A DNA stretch of 64,000 bases from RBC074 sp964470555 (GCA_964470555.1 CAYYDG010000022.1:53027-117026); one strand, 5' to 3'. Shown: positions 46,247 through 55,603, counted from the stretch's first letter. Numbers and translations: made by a program. Notes: generated by a model from the letters alone, not told the origin.

Positions 46247-46792
46247 CTAGCGGTTTTTCATCAAATGATACAACGCGCCGCCACCACCGCCGATCAAGGC
46301 TCCGGCAGCCGCGCCTTTTTTACCGCCCGCAGCTACGCCGATCCCTGCGCCAATTGCCGCCGGAGCAGCAATCGTCAACGCTGTTTTCAGTTTGGAGCTT
46401 TTCCGCTTAGCCGGATAGCTTGCCGGTTTGTACACCGTTTGCTGTCCAGCGCTATAAGCAGTCGGTTGTGCTGCGTTTGATTGCGCCTGATACGCGTCGG
46501 CATATCCTTTCTTGAAGCCTTCGTTATAACCTTCGCGTTCGGTCGCCACGGAGGCATTGGTTTGACCGGTTTTTCCGGCGGCAAAGCCATCGTCATAACC
46601 GACCTGAAAATCTTTCAGGTAAAACGCCTGGGCTTCACTTGCCGCTGCGGGCTGCGGTTGTGAAGCGGTTAATGCCGTGGGATTTGTCTCAGCCTGGGTG
46701 TTGGGCGAATCAGTCATTCGACCAAAGGTGTACCCGGACAACAATATTGCACAGGCCAACCCAGTAGCGATGATTCTTTGTTTGAAAGTCAT
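46247..46792 (-). CDS. Exported glycine-zipper protein of unknown function
   Basis: A 181-residue protein with an N-terminal signal/anchor (FKQRIIATGLACAILLSGYTFG) and a low-complexity A/Q/T region. Two YxDG/YNEGFKKGYADAY-type repeats (about 60-100, GYDDGFAAGKTGQ and GYNEGFKKGYADAY) follow, then a basic stretch. The C-terminal glycine zipper (AAPAAIGAGIGVAAGGKKGAAAGALIGGGGGALYH) can insert in membranes. Similar YMGG/glycine-zipper proteins are common in Acidobacteria. TAGGAGGAATCACG precedes the ATG. Function unknown; single-gene unit with its own terminator. Confidence 0.7.
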   Translation of the reverse strand: MTFKQRIIATGLACAILLSGYTFGRMTDSPNTQAETNPTALTASQPQPAAASEAQAFYLKDFQVGYDDGFAAGKTGQTNASVATEREGYNEGFKKGYADAYQAQSNAAQPTAYSAGQQTVYKPASYPAKRKSSKLKTALTIAAPAAIGAGIGVAAGGKKGAAAGALIGGGGGALYHLMKNR

Positions 46793-47082
46793 CGTGATTC
46801 CTCCTAGAAGTTTAAGTTGACAATCAGGGGGAAGAAATTGAGATCACTTCATAGCTTTGCAAACTCAATGCCAATTGGTGATTGCTTGCTAAGTCCTTCG
46901 TTTTCAGCATGCTGCAAATTTTTCACAGATATCTTGTGTACGCATATCGAATGCCGGTTTTAACAAATCACACGATACGGTTCAGTCCAAAATTTTCACC
47001 ACTCTGAAACCTTTTTCATTAGCTGACCACTTACCCCGCGTCTGAGAATTCCAAAACCACTTCAACAAAAAGGGAGAGAGCT

Positions 47083-47895
47083 ATGAACAGGAAACTTTGG
47101 GTCAATATTGTGTGTGTCTTGATGGCGATGTGCGCATTGGGCTTGACGGCACTGGCGCAGGAAAAGGGGGTGAGCTGTGATGACAACTGGGGGAATGGCG
47201 ATCGTGTAGGTCATTGCGTGATGAAGGAGCAAACCCTTGCCTCGACGGGATCATTGGCGGTAGATGGCAAAAAGAACGGCGGGGTTTCGGTCAAAGGTTG
47301 GGATCGAGGCGAGGTGCTGGTGCGCTCCAAAATTCAAAGCTGGGGAAACACCAAAGCCGACGCTATCACAGTTGCCAACCAAGTTTTGATTGTGACCGGC
47401 AATTCGAACATTTATGCCGAAGGGCCGACCAATGGTGGTGATCAATGGTGGGCGGTCAGTTACGAAATCTTTGTGCCGCGCAATTCCAACTTGTCATTGA
47501 AAGCGCACAATGGCGGCGTTTCGATTTCCAATGTTCGCGGGCAGATTGAATTTTCGACAACCAACGGCGGCGTCAATCTGAAAAATCTGGCAGGCAACGT
47601 CAAAGGCGCGACTAAAAACGGCGGCGTCAATGTTGATCTGGACGGCAATCGCTGGGATGGCGCAGGCTTGGACGTGACGACGACCAACGGCGGCGTCAAT
47701 TTGCGAATGCCCGAAAATTACTCGGCTCGTCTGGAAACCGGAACCGTCAACGGAGGATTGAAAACCGAAATTCCAATGACTGTGCAGGGTGAAATCAAAC
47801 GAAACTTGTCAGTTGATCTGGGTTCGGGCGGAGCGCCGATCAAAGTCCGCACCACCAACGGCGGGGTTTCGATCAAACGACAGAGCCTGAGATAA
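47083..47895 (+). CDS. Exported DUF4097-type beta-helix repeat protein
   Basis: A 270-residue exported protein: signal peptide cleaved near ALAQ (residue 25), then parallel beta repeats with a recurring NGGV turn (KKNGGVSVKGWD, AHNGGVSISNVRG, TTNGGVNLKNLAG, TKNGGVNVDLDG, TTNGGVNLRMPE, TTNGGVSIKRQ). This is the pattern of DUF4097/DUF4098-type adhesin-like domains. A pair of cysteines near the N-terminus (CDD ... HC) may form a disulfide. GGGAGAGAG precedes the start. Function unknown; probably surface-associated or periplasmic. Confidence 0.82.
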   Translation: MNRKLWVNIVCVLMAMCALGLTALAQEKGVSCDDNWGNGDRVGHCVMKEQTLASTGSLAVDGKKNGGVSVKGWDRGEVLVRSKIQSWGNTKADAITVANQVLIVTGNSNIYAEGPTNGGDQWWAVSYEIFVPRNSNLSLKAHNGGVSISNVRGQIEFSTTNGGVNLKNLAGNVKGATKNGGVNVDLDGNRWDGAGLDVTTTNGGVNLRMPENYSARLETGTVNGGLKTEIPMTVQGEIKRNLSVDLGSGGAPIKVRTTNGGVSIKRQSLR

Positions 47896-47899
47896 TATC

Positions 47900-47988
47900 T
47901 TCACCGCAAAGGCGCAGAGAACGCTGAGGCTGCGCAGAGAGTGAAAAAACTCTGCGTAACCTTTGCGCTCTTTGCGTCTCAGCGGTGG
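47900..47988. repeat. CACCGCAGAGGCGCAGAG inverted repeat, copy 2
   Basis: TTCACCGCAAAGGCGCAGAGAACGCTGAGG faces CTTTGCGCTCTTTGCGTCTCAGCGGTG around GAGTGAAAAAACTC. It begins 5 bases past the DUF4097 stop and could act as its terminator-like end. Confidence 0.85.
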
Positions 47989-48015
47989 TCACTTGATTTG
48001 TCAGCCAAATTCCGC

Positions 48016-48043
48016 TTGGCATAAAAAAATGCCGTGCTATACT
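48016..48043 (+). promoter_or_regulatory. Promoter of the GMC/nuclease/peroxidase cluster
   Basis: TTGGCA (48016-48021), a 16-base spacer and TATACT (48038-48043). GGCAT-AAAAAA-ATGCC (48018-48033) forms an inverted repeat overlapping the -35 and spacer, a place where a repressor could bind. Transcription would start near 48050. Confidence 0.65.
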
Positions 48044-48325
48044 CCGCCCGCTTTTGGCGAGCAATAACCATAAAGAACTCAGCCGCAAGCCAACAGCGCA
48101 ATCAGGAAGCAGTACTTGAAAACACTCTGCCCCCAATCATTACTTCGCGCGGAATTATCCGTCTTCAATTATCAATCGGTTATTTGGCAGTAACTGGAAA
48201 CGCTCGGTCGCAGCGAAACCGCAAGCGATAGGCATTTCTGACAACTCGATCTCCCGAAATCAGTCATCAGGCTCCGCAAATCAGCCCGGAGTTTTTCAGG
48301 CCATGAAGCTTCAAGGAGGACCGGC

Positions 48326-51300
48326 ATGCTTTCGAAAGACTGGAACAAGCGAAAGAAAAAATACGATTTCATCATCATCGGTTCCGGTTACGGCGGAGCC
48401 ATCACTGCGGCGCGCATCACCGCCGCCAACCCCAAACCTTCCGTTTGCATTCTGGAACGCGGCAAAGAATGGGAAGTCGGCAAATTCCCGGACGACATTC
48501 ACGAAGTCAAACGCAGCGTTCGTCACGACGTTTTCAATCCCACTGGCTTATACGACTTTCAACTTTTCCCGGATATTTCTGTCATGAAAGGCAGTGGACT
48601 TGGCGGCACCTCGCTCATCAACGCCAACGTTGCCATCGTCCCCGACCAAGAAACCTTCGAACAACTGGCCTGGCCAAAAAACATCAAACTGCCGGAATTG
48701 ATGCCGTTTTACGAAAAAGCCAAAACGATGCTCGGCGCACGGCAATACAATCGCCCAAGAGCTTCGGCGACAGGTTCGCTGTTAAAGGTCAAAGGACTTG
48801 GCAAGCGCGCTCAGGAAATCGGCACGAAAGAATTTGCGCTGAACCTGACTGTCACTCAGGAAGATGGCAAGAATGCCGCCGGATTCGATCAAAAAGCCTG
48901 CAACGATTGTGGCGATTGCGTGACCGGTTGCAACGTCGGAGCCAAGAACACCCTGTACATGAATTATCTGCCGACGGCTGCGAAACAGGGCTGCGACATT
49001 TTCACCAAAGTCGAAGTGAAGTGGATCGAAAAGCGGGAAAATGGCTGGCGCATTCACGGCGTTCGATACAAAACGCTGAGTTCTGAAAAGTTCACGCTGG
49101 ATGCTGGCAATGTGATTTTGTCCGCCGGTTCGTTGGGCACGCCGGAAATTCTGCTTCGGTCGGAAATGCGCGGCCTGTCATTGTCGCCCAAGTTGGGAAC
49201 GCAGTTTTCCGGCAACGGCGATTTTTTTGCGATGGCTTACAACACCGATCATCAACTGAACACCATGGGCTTTCCCGGCAAAAAAGCGAATCACGATTGG
49301 GCGAAGCGCGGCAACGCTCCCGGCCCCAGCATAGTCGGCGCAGTCAGATACAATTTCGGCGGCAATACTCCGCTGGAAAAACGAATCCTGATTGAAGATT
49401 TTTCCTTCCCCAGTTCTTACCTGGGGTTGGCGATGGGCGCGTTGAAGTTGTTCGGTCAGGCGGGCGAAGACACTGACACCGGTGACGAAACGCAGGAACG
49501 ACGTCGCATACGCAAAGACAATCCTTTCAAACCTTACGATTACAAACCCAACGAAGGCGCACTGAATCAGACGATGTTGTATCTGATTATGGGACATGAC
49601 GACGCCAAGGGAACACTCAAGTTACGCCGCGAAAACGGCCACGTCGAAATTGACTGGGATGACGTAGGCCGCCAGCAGGTATTCAATCTCATCAACGAAG
49701 AAATTCGTCGCCACGCGCGCAGCTTGGGCGGTACTTTCCTGACCAATCCGCTGTGGAGCATTACGCCGACCAAAAATCTGATTACAGCGCATCCGCTCGG
49801 AGGCGCTCCGCTCGGCGACGATTACCAGCACGGGGCTGTGGACGAATTCGGGCGCGTCTTCAAAGGCGATGGCAGCGTTCACGAAGGATTGTTCGTCGCC
49901 GACGGTTCGTTGGTGGCATCGGCCTTGGGAGTGAATCCGTTCCTGACAATTTCCGCTTTGTCCGAACGCATAGCCGACCGCATCGTTCGCCATTTGGGCG
50001 GCGAAGCCTTTCCGCCGCGTCCTGCGAAAATCGTAGTTCCCAACCTGAAACCGCAAGACGCGCTGAAATACAAAGAAGCCGACCTGGAACGAATCTTCAG
50101 CCGGACGGAAACCCAAAGCATCGAAAAGATGGTCAACAACGGCGGCATCAACATTGACACCGACAAAGGTCTCATCCGCAACGACACAGTCTGGAAAGGT
50201 GTGTTTCCCAAAGGACACGTGCTCAACCGGTTTTCGACGGCGTTGCATACCAGTTTCAAAAAACAGTTCACCAAACAGCCAGACGGCAAATTGACCGGCG
50301 TCACCAGCGACGCCGACGGCGTGATTGACGCCCTGAACACGCTTGAAGAAATCACTGTCACCAAACGCACCGGCACGTTGGAACCCGGCAAATACATTTT
50401 GCTGCGCTACACCGAACCGGAATGGCGCGCGTTTTACGACATTTTCAAAGTCATCAATGACGATTTGCTGATTGGGCGAGTTTATCTGGGCGAATATCCG
50501 AACGGGCACAGGCTGTTCACGTTTCCGATGGTCAGGGCGTACGGGCTGGATCACATGACTGTCGCCGATCACAAAACCATCTGGGACAACGCCGCTCTGC
50601 CGACCAAAGATCAGCTCAATGGACTGTGGGAAATGCGAATGGTCAGCAACGCCAACAACACCGGCGTGGTGGCTTATCTGAAGTTCGATCATAAACCTGA
50701 CGGACGGCTGGAAGCTCGGTATCAGTTTCTGGGTTTCTTTGAAGGGCTGGCCGACGCCAGCTTTGGGCAAGACCATTTCCGCATGGATGACTTCACGCCG
50801 TTTCACGACGAAATCCGCTTTGTGAATCAGGATTTGTTGATCGGCCAATACTTCACTGATGCGCGACCAGCCTTGTTGCCGTTGTTCGGACCCGAATCGC
50901 TGGGAATTTTCCACCGCGAAAAAGATGCGAACGACAACGTGCGCTTCGGATTCAAATACTGGCTGCGGCGAAGTCCAATGACGAACTTGCCGACGAATTT
51001 CTTCCTGCGTCCGTTGCTGGATGTGCGCATGCCCGAAGGCACCGGGTTGACCTTCACCGAAGAAATGAAAGGCGCGTATTTTGCCGACTTCAATCCGCCC
51101 GCCGGAACCGAAGGCGACAAACAAATCGGAGCCAAACCTGCTGCCGAAGGTGTGGAATGCACATGGAATATGCGAATCACCGCTCGCGATCTGAACGAAT
51201 TCATCGAAGGTTGGGATCACGAAGCGCGCATTGACGGCACGGTGCGCTTTTCCAATTTCAATGGGCAGGGACAGATGATTTGCACGATCAACGGCTCCAA

Positions 51301-51739
51301 GAGTTTTTTCAATTACATGCGCGTCAACCCGGAAACGCAGGAAACTGAAATGCTTTATCGCATTTACTTTTTCGCAGGGCCGGGGAAGGAATATCTGTTC
51401 AGCGGTCGCAAGTTTTTGCAAAAAGACGGGCACGGCGGAACAGGAATTCGGGAAATCGTCCACGACTTCACAACGCTGTATGGACGATTGTTTGAAATCG
51501 CGCCGGACAAGTCCGAGCGGCAGATTGGGTCGGCGCTGATGAAGTTTCGCATTGCAGAAGATTTGGACGCTGTTCGCAGCTTCGCCGAGTATCTGAAGTC
51601 GTTCAAAGTGACCGGCGAAAAAGTGGACGAGTTTGTGCAGGCGCAAGGGCGGCTGCGATTTATGGCGATGACCAATCAATTCGTCATTCGCGAATACGAT
51701 CCGGTTGGCGGATTGCTCAACCGAATCACAGAAGGATAA
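48326..51739 (+). CDS. GMC oxidoreductase (cholesterol-oxidase-like) with long C-terminal extension
   Basis: A 1137-residue cytoplasmic protein. Residues 1-560 are an FAD-dependent GMC oxidoreductase: GSGYGGAITAAR (about 17-28), MKGSGLGGTSLINANV, a four-cysteine motif (Cys192, 195, 198, 202; CNDCGDCVTGC, as in ChoD-type cholesterol oxidases), the active-site His489 in HPLGG and ALGVNPFLTISALSERIADRI. Residues 600-1137 match no family I know. They contain at least two copies of a motif (NDDLLIGRVYLGEYP and NQDLLIGQYFTDARP). The enzyme probably oxidises a sterol- or lipid-like alcohol. AGGAGG is 7 bases before the ATG. First gene of a four-gene run. Confidence 0.85.
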   Translation: MLSKDWNKRKKKYDFIIIGSGYGGAITAARITAANPKPSVCILERGKEWEVGKFPDDIHEVKRSVRHDVFNPTGLYDFQLFPDISVMKGSGLGGTSLINANVAIVPDQETFEQLAWPKNIKLPELMPFYEKAKTMLGARQYNRPRASATGSLLKVKGLGKRAQEIGTKEFALNLTVTQEDGKNAAGFDQKACNDCGDCVTGCNVGAKNTLYMNYLPTAAKQGCDIFTKVEVKWIEKRENGWRIHGVRYKTLSSEKFTLDAGNVILSAGSLGTPEILLRSEMRGLSLSPKLGTQFSGNGDFFAMAYNTDHQLNTMGFPGKKANHDWAKRGNAPGPSIVGAVRYNFGGNTPLEKRILIEDFSFPSSYLGLAMGALKLFGQAGEDTDTGDETQERRRIRKDNPFKPYDYKPNEGALNQTMLYLIMGHDDAKGTLKLRRENGHVEIDWDDVGRQQVFNLINEEIRRHARSLGGTFLTNPLWSITPTKNLITAHPLGGAPLGDDYQHGAVDEFGRVFKGDGSVHEGLFVADGSLVASALGVNPFLTISALSERIADRIVRHLGGEAFPPRPAKIVVPNLKPQDALKYKEADLERIFSRTETQSIEKMVNNGGINIDTDKGLIRNDTVWKGVFPKGHVLNRFSTALHTSFKKQFTKQPDGKLTGVTSDADGVIDALNTLEEITVTKRTGTLEPGKYILLRYTEPEWRAFYDIFKVINDDLLIGRVYLGEYPNGHRLFTFPMVRAYGLDHMTVADHKTIWDNAALPTKDQLNGLWEMRMVSNANNTGVVAYLKFDHKPDGRLEARYQFLGFFEGLADASFGQDHFRMDDFTPFHDEIRFVNQDLLIGQYFTDARPALLPLFGPESLGIFHREKDANDNVRFGFKYWLRRSPMTNLPTNFFLRPLLDVRMPEGTGLTFTEEMKGAYFADFNPPAGTEGDKQIGAKPAAEGVECTWNMRITARDLNEFIEGWDHEARIDGTVRFSNFNGQGQMICTINGSKSFFNYMRVNPETQETEMLYRIYFFAGPGKEYLFSGRKFLQKDGHGGTGIREIVHDFTTLYGRLFEIAPDKSERQIGSALMKFRIAEDLDAVRSFAEYLKSFKVTGEKVDEFVQAQGRLRFMAMTNQFVIREYDPVGGLLNRITEG

Positions 51740-51765
51740 CGGTATACCCAAGCGGGAAGATATTG

Positions 51766-51842
51766 AGACAGGATGAACAGAATTTTTCAGGATTTCCCTG
51801 AAATCACCTGGTCAATCCTGAAGAATCCTGGCAATCCTGTCT
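51766..51842. repeat. ACAGGATT-type inverted repeat, copy 2
   Basis: AGACAGGATGAACAGAATTTTTCAGGATTT faces AATCCTGAAGAATCCTGGCAATCCTGTCTT. It fills most of the gap between the GMC and protease-nuclease genes and would form a hairpin in the transcript. Confidence 0.75.
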
Positions 51843-51898
51843 TAACAAACCGTCTTGATGTTGCTTTTTAACAACCAACTCAAAACAGGAGAAACGTT

Positions 51899-53794
51899 AT
51901 GGCCTCGAAGAAAAAATCAGCCAAACCAAAAGCCAAACAATCGGCAGATTTTATGGAGCAGTTGAAACAATTCGTCCGCACGCGCGGCGAAGATTTCCTG
52001 AAGGACAAAAACATTTCGTCAGTCGGCATCGGCTACAAGGAAAGAGACGGAAAGAAGACCAAAGAAATTTCCGTCCAATTCACCGTTGAGAAAAAAGCTT
52101 CGACCGACGTGCTGGAATCGTTGGACACGAAAGAAATTCCAAAGTCATTCATCATCGGCGGCGTCGAAGTGCCAACCGACGTGCTGGAACGAAGCTACCA
52201 GCTTGGTTACAAATTGGTGGCCGAATCAAAAGCGGAAAGCGTATCGCGCAAAACTCGCATTGACCCGATTCGTCCTGGCATCAGTGTCGCCAACAAACGA
52301 GTGTCTGCCGGGACAATCGGCTGCATTGTGTACGACAAGGTAGACGGCACGCCCTACATTCTCAGCAACTGGCACGTGCTGAATGGATCGAACGGTCAAA
52401 TCGGCGATGACGTAGTGCAACCCGGTCCGTTCGACGACAACCGCGCCGCGCAAAATCGTTTGGGCAAGCTGGTTCGTTCGCATCTGGGTCCTGCCGGAGA
52501 TTGCGCCATCGCTTCCATCGAAGACCGCCGCTTCGAACCGGAAATTCTGGATTTGGCAGTCAAGGTCGAAGCCATTGGCGAACCGGAACTCGGCGACAAA
52601 GTCATCAAAAGCGGTCGGACAACGGCGGTCACGCACGGCATAGTTTCGCGCATTCACACCATGACGCGCATTGATTACGGCGGTTCGGTTGGCGAAAAAG
52701 CCATCGGCGGTTTTGAAATCGAAGTTGACCCGGCCAATCCGCCATCGAATGGCGAAGTCAGTATGGGTGGCGATTCCGGTTCGGTCTGGCTGTTCAAAAC
52801 CAACCAGGGCAACGCCGGAAAAGTCATGGCCGGATTGCATTTCGCCGGCGAAGCGCCAACCAATCCACACGAACACGCCATTGCCTGTTACGCCAAATCG
52901 GTGTTTGACAAGCTGGAAATCAGCACGAAAGCTGAAGTCGTTTTGCCGCCTGCGCCGGGCAGAGGCGATTCCCTGACGTTGGGACGCGGGTATAACGCAA
53001 ATTTTCTGGCGACGCGCGTGGCATTGCCCAAACTTTCCACCGCCAAACTCAACGACGCGGTGAAAGCCGTCAATTCAGAGTTGATTCATCACACGCATTT
53101 CACCCTGGCCCAAAGCAAATCGCGTCGCTTTGCCATTTATGTCGCCTGGAACATTGACGGCGGGCGATTGAAACGAATCAAGCGCAGCGATCGGTTCGTG
53201 CTCGACCCGTTGGTTCCGGCGCAGTTTCAAGTCGGCAACAGTTTGTATAGCAACAATCGGTTGGACAGAGGCCACATTGCCCGTCGCGCGGATTTGACCT
53301 GGGGAACCGATGCTGAAGCTCGTCAAGCCAGCGACGATTCGTTCTTTTTCACCAACATCACGCCGCAAATGGACAATTTCAACCAAAGCGGTCTGGGCGG
53401 AATCTGGGGCAAAATCGAAGACGCTGTGTTTGAAGAAGTGGACGTTGATGACCTGAAAGTCAGCGTGTTTGGAGGGCCGATTTTCCACGACGACGACCGC
53501 GAGTATCGAGGCGTGAAAATTCCACGCGAATTTTTCAAGGCGCTCGCTTACGTCGAAAACGGCAAACTGGAAGCTCGCGCGTTCTTGTTGACGCAAAGCC
53601 TGAATCAACTGGAGGTTCTGGATTTGAATCAATTTCGCGTTTTTCAGGTGGCGCTCAGCGAAGTCGAAGCGCGATGCGGTTTCAAATTCCCGGCCAACTT
53701 GAAAGCGGGTGACACGTTCGCCGAACGAATCGAGCGAATGGCGGAAACTGCCGAACGCCCGGCGCTGGAATCGCTGGCCGACATCAAGTGGTAA
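51899..53794 (+). CDS. Trypsin-like serine protease fused to DNA/RNA non-specific endonuclease
   Basis: A 631-residue fusion with no signal peptide and a lysine-rich N-terminus (MASKKKSAKPKAKQ). Residues about 130-345 form a chymotrypsin-fold protease with His159 (LSNWHV), Asp201 (GDCAIA) and Ser293 (GGDSGSVW). Residues about 385-615 form a beta-beta-alpha metal nuclease of the EndoG/NUC1 type, with DRGHIARRAD (His459 general base) and Asn486 in FFTNITPQ as metal ligand. Both active sites look intact. The combination suggests protease-controlled nuclease activity or a bifunctional effector. It has GGAG 6-9 bases before its ATG and is second in the cluster. Confidence 0.88.
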   Translation: MASKKKSAKPKAKQSADFMEQLKQFVRTRGEDFLKDKNISSVGIGYKERDGKKTKEISVQFTVEKKASTDVLESLDTKEIPKSFIIGGVEVPTDVLERSYQLGYKLVAESKAESVSRKTRIDPIRPGISVANKRVSAGTIGCIVYDKVDGTPYILSNWHVLNGSNGQIGDDVVQPGPFDDNRAAQNRLGKLVRSHLGPAGDCAIASIEDRRFEPEILDLAVKVEAIGEPELGDKVIKSGRTTAVTHGIVSRIHTMTRIDYGGSVGEKAIGGFEIEVDPANPPSNGEVSMGGDSGSVWLFKTNQGNAGKVMAGLHFAGEAPTNPHEHAIACYAKSVFDKLEISTKAEVVLPPAPGRGDSLTLGRGYNANFLATRVALPKLSTAKLNDAVKAVNSELIHHTHFTLAQSKSRRFAIYVAWNIDGGRLKRIKRSDRFVLDPLVPAQFQVGNSLYSNNRLDRGHIARRADLTWGTDAEARQASDDSFFFTNITPQMDNFNQSGLGGIWGKIEDAVFEEVDVDDLKVSVFGGPIFHDDDREYRGVKIPREFFKALAYVENGKLEARAFLLTQSLNQLEVLDLNQFRVFQVALSEVEARCGFKFPANLKAGDTFAERIERMAETAERPALESLADIKW

Positions 53795-53811
53795 GTCTTG
53801 AGTGAGGCTTG

Positions 53812-53902
53812 TTCACCGCCGGGACGCAGAGAACGCTGAGAAGGCGCAGAGCTAATAAAGCCTCTGCGCAACCTCTGCGAGACTCTGCGCCTCTGCGGTG
53901 AA
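53812..53902. repeat. CACCGCAGAGGCGCAGAG inverted repeat, copy 3
   Basis: TTCACCGCCGGGACGCAGAGAACGCTGAG faces CTCTGCGAGACTCTGCGCCTCTGCGGTGAA. It lies between the protease-nuclease and peroxidase genes, 18 bases after the stop and 25 before the next start. Confidence 0.88.
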
Positions 53903-53926
53903 AATAATCCATTCAACCTGGAGGGA

Positions 53927-55603
53927 GTGATGGGAATTTTTGACTGGCATCGTTTGCCTCGGGCGCTCGGCCTGTTGCGATTGAACAGCTTTCGAGATCG
54001 CATGCGCGAAAAAAATCTCTACGACACGGAAACGCTGCCTTCGATTCCGCGCGAACCGTTGCCTGCGCCGACGCCCGATCAAATATCCGCGCGAACTGCG
54101 GACGGGACTTGCAACGATTTGAACTCGCCGCGAATGGGCAGTGCGGGAACCCGTCTCGGTCGGAACTTTCCGCTCGACAAAGTCGTCGCGGACGACGAAT
54201 CGCTGATGTTTCCCAGCCCGCGTCTGGTCAGCGCCAAGCTGATGACGCGCGACAAATTCATCCCTGCGACTTCGTTGAATCTGCTGGCGGCGTCGTGGAT
54301 TCAATTTCAGGTTCACGATTGGTTCAGCCACGGCGAAAACGAAGATACGAATCCGCACGTAGTTCCGCTGCCTGCCAACGACGATTGGCCGCATCCGCAA
54401 ATGCTGATCAATCGCACGCGACGCGATCCGACTCGACCGGCCAACGACACGTCCAAACCGAACAGTTACGTCAACACCGAAACGCATTGGTGGGATGGAT
54501 CGCAACTATACGGCAGCAATCTGGCGACACAACACAAGATTCGTTCGTTCGAAGGCGGCAAACTGAAACTGGCTGACGATGGATTGTTGCCGCTCGATTC
54601 CAACGGCATTGACATCACGGGCGTCAATTCGAACTGGTGGGTCGGATTGAGCATGCTGCACACGCTGTTCACGATGGAACACAACGCCATCTGCGACCGA
54701 TTGCGGCAAGACTTTCCCGCTTGGACGGATGAAGAGTTGTTTCAACATGCGCGGTTGGTCAACGCGGCGATTCTGGCCAAGATTCACACCGTTGAATGGA
54801 CTGTGGGAATTCTGGCGACTCCGATTTTGGAAACAGGGATGAATTACAACTGGAGCAGCATTCGCCGGTCGAAGCAGGCACATCACGCCGCGCCGTTTTC
54901 CATGACCGAAGAGTTCGTGTCTGTGTACCGGATGCACCCATTGATTCCTGACGATTTCGTCTTTCGTTCGTTCGACAGCGGCAACGTGATTCTGGAACGG
55001 ACGATGGAAACCGTCGCCAATCGCCACGCGCGTGAAGTGATGAATCAGGTTTCGCTGACTGATTTGTTTTATTCGTTCGGCGTGACGCACCCCGGAGCGA
55101 TCACGCTGCACAATTATCCGAAGCATCTGCAAAACCTGAAGCTCAACGGTGAAGTGAAAATGGATTTGGCCGCTGTGGATATTTTGCGCGACCGCGAACG
55201 CGGCGTCCCGCGTTTCAACGAATTTCGCCGGCTGCTTGGACTTGATCCGGTCAAGCGGTTCGAAGATTTGAGCGACAACAAAGACTGGTGTGAAGAAATT
55301 CGTCAAGTGTATGGCGGCCAGCTTGAAGACGTGGATGCGATGGTTGGCATGTTCGCCGAACCGCTGATCAAAGGCTTCGGGTTCAGCGAAACGGCGTTTC
55401 GCATCTTTTTGTTGATGGCGTCGCGCCGGTTGCAGAGCGACCGCTTTTTCACCACCGATTACAACGAACGGACTTACACCCGCGCCGGGTTGGAGTGGAT
55501 AGAGCAGACGACCATGACGACTGTGTTGATGCGCCATCTGCCGCAACTCAGACCAGTGCTGGGCAAAGTCAAAAACGCATTTGTCCCTTGGCCGAGCGCA
55601 TAA
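53927..55603 (+). CDS. Animal-type haem peroxidase (alpha-dioxygenase/cyclooxygenase-like)
   Basis: A 558-residue member of the peroxidase-cyclooxygenase superfamily, without signal peptide. The distal His130 is in QFQVHDWFSHG, followed by NTETHWWDGSQLYGS and MLHTLFTMEHNAICDRL. The proximal site VYRMHPLIPDDF has His337 and, three residues before it, Tyr334, which aligns with the catalytic tyrosyl radical of fatty-acid alpha-dioxygenases and cyclooxygenases. This predicts oxygenation of fatty acids rather than simple peroxidation. It follows repeat copy 3 with GGAGGGAGTG before the ATG. Third gene of the cluster; a GMC alcohol oxidase two genes upstream could act on related lipids. Confidence 0.87.
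   Translation: MMGIFDWHRLPRALGLLRLNSFRDRMREKNLYDTETLPSIPREPLPAPTPDQISARTADGTCNDLNSPRMGSAGTRLGRNFPLDKVVADDESLMFPSPRLVSAKLMTRDKFIPATSLNLLAASWIQFQVHDWFSHGENEDTNPHVVPLPANDDWPHPQMLINRTRRDPTRPANDTSKPNSYVNTETHWWDGSQLYGSNLATQHKIRSFEGGKLKLADDGLLPLDSNGIDITGVNSNWWVGLSMLHTLFTMEHNAICDRLRQDFPAWTDEELFQHARLVNAAILAKIHTVEWTVGILATPILETGMNYNWSSIRRSKQAHHAAPFSMTEEFVSVYRMHPLIPDDFVFRSFDSGNVILERTMETVANRHAREVMNQVSLTDLFYSFGVTHPGAITLHNYPKHLQNLKLNGEVKMDLAAVDILRDRERGVPRFNEFRRLLGLDPVKRFEDLSDNKDWCEEIRQVYGGQLEDVDAMVGMFAEPLIKGFGFSETAFRIFLLMASRRLQSDRFFTTDYNERTYTRAGLEWIEQTTMTTVLMRHLPQLRPVLGKVKNAFVPWPSA

Larger units (their letters stand above)
47896..48325. other. Intergenic region upstream of the GMC cluster
   Basis: About 430 bases holding repeat copy 2 (47900-47988), a good promoter (48016-48043) and a leader of about 275 bases before the GMC gene. 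I could not match the leader to a known riboswitch class. Confidence 0.6.

Noticed and set aside
48050..48325. Possible riboswitch in the leader of the GMC gene
   Set aside because: I searched by eye for c-di-GMP, cobalamin and glycine-type cores and found no convincing match.
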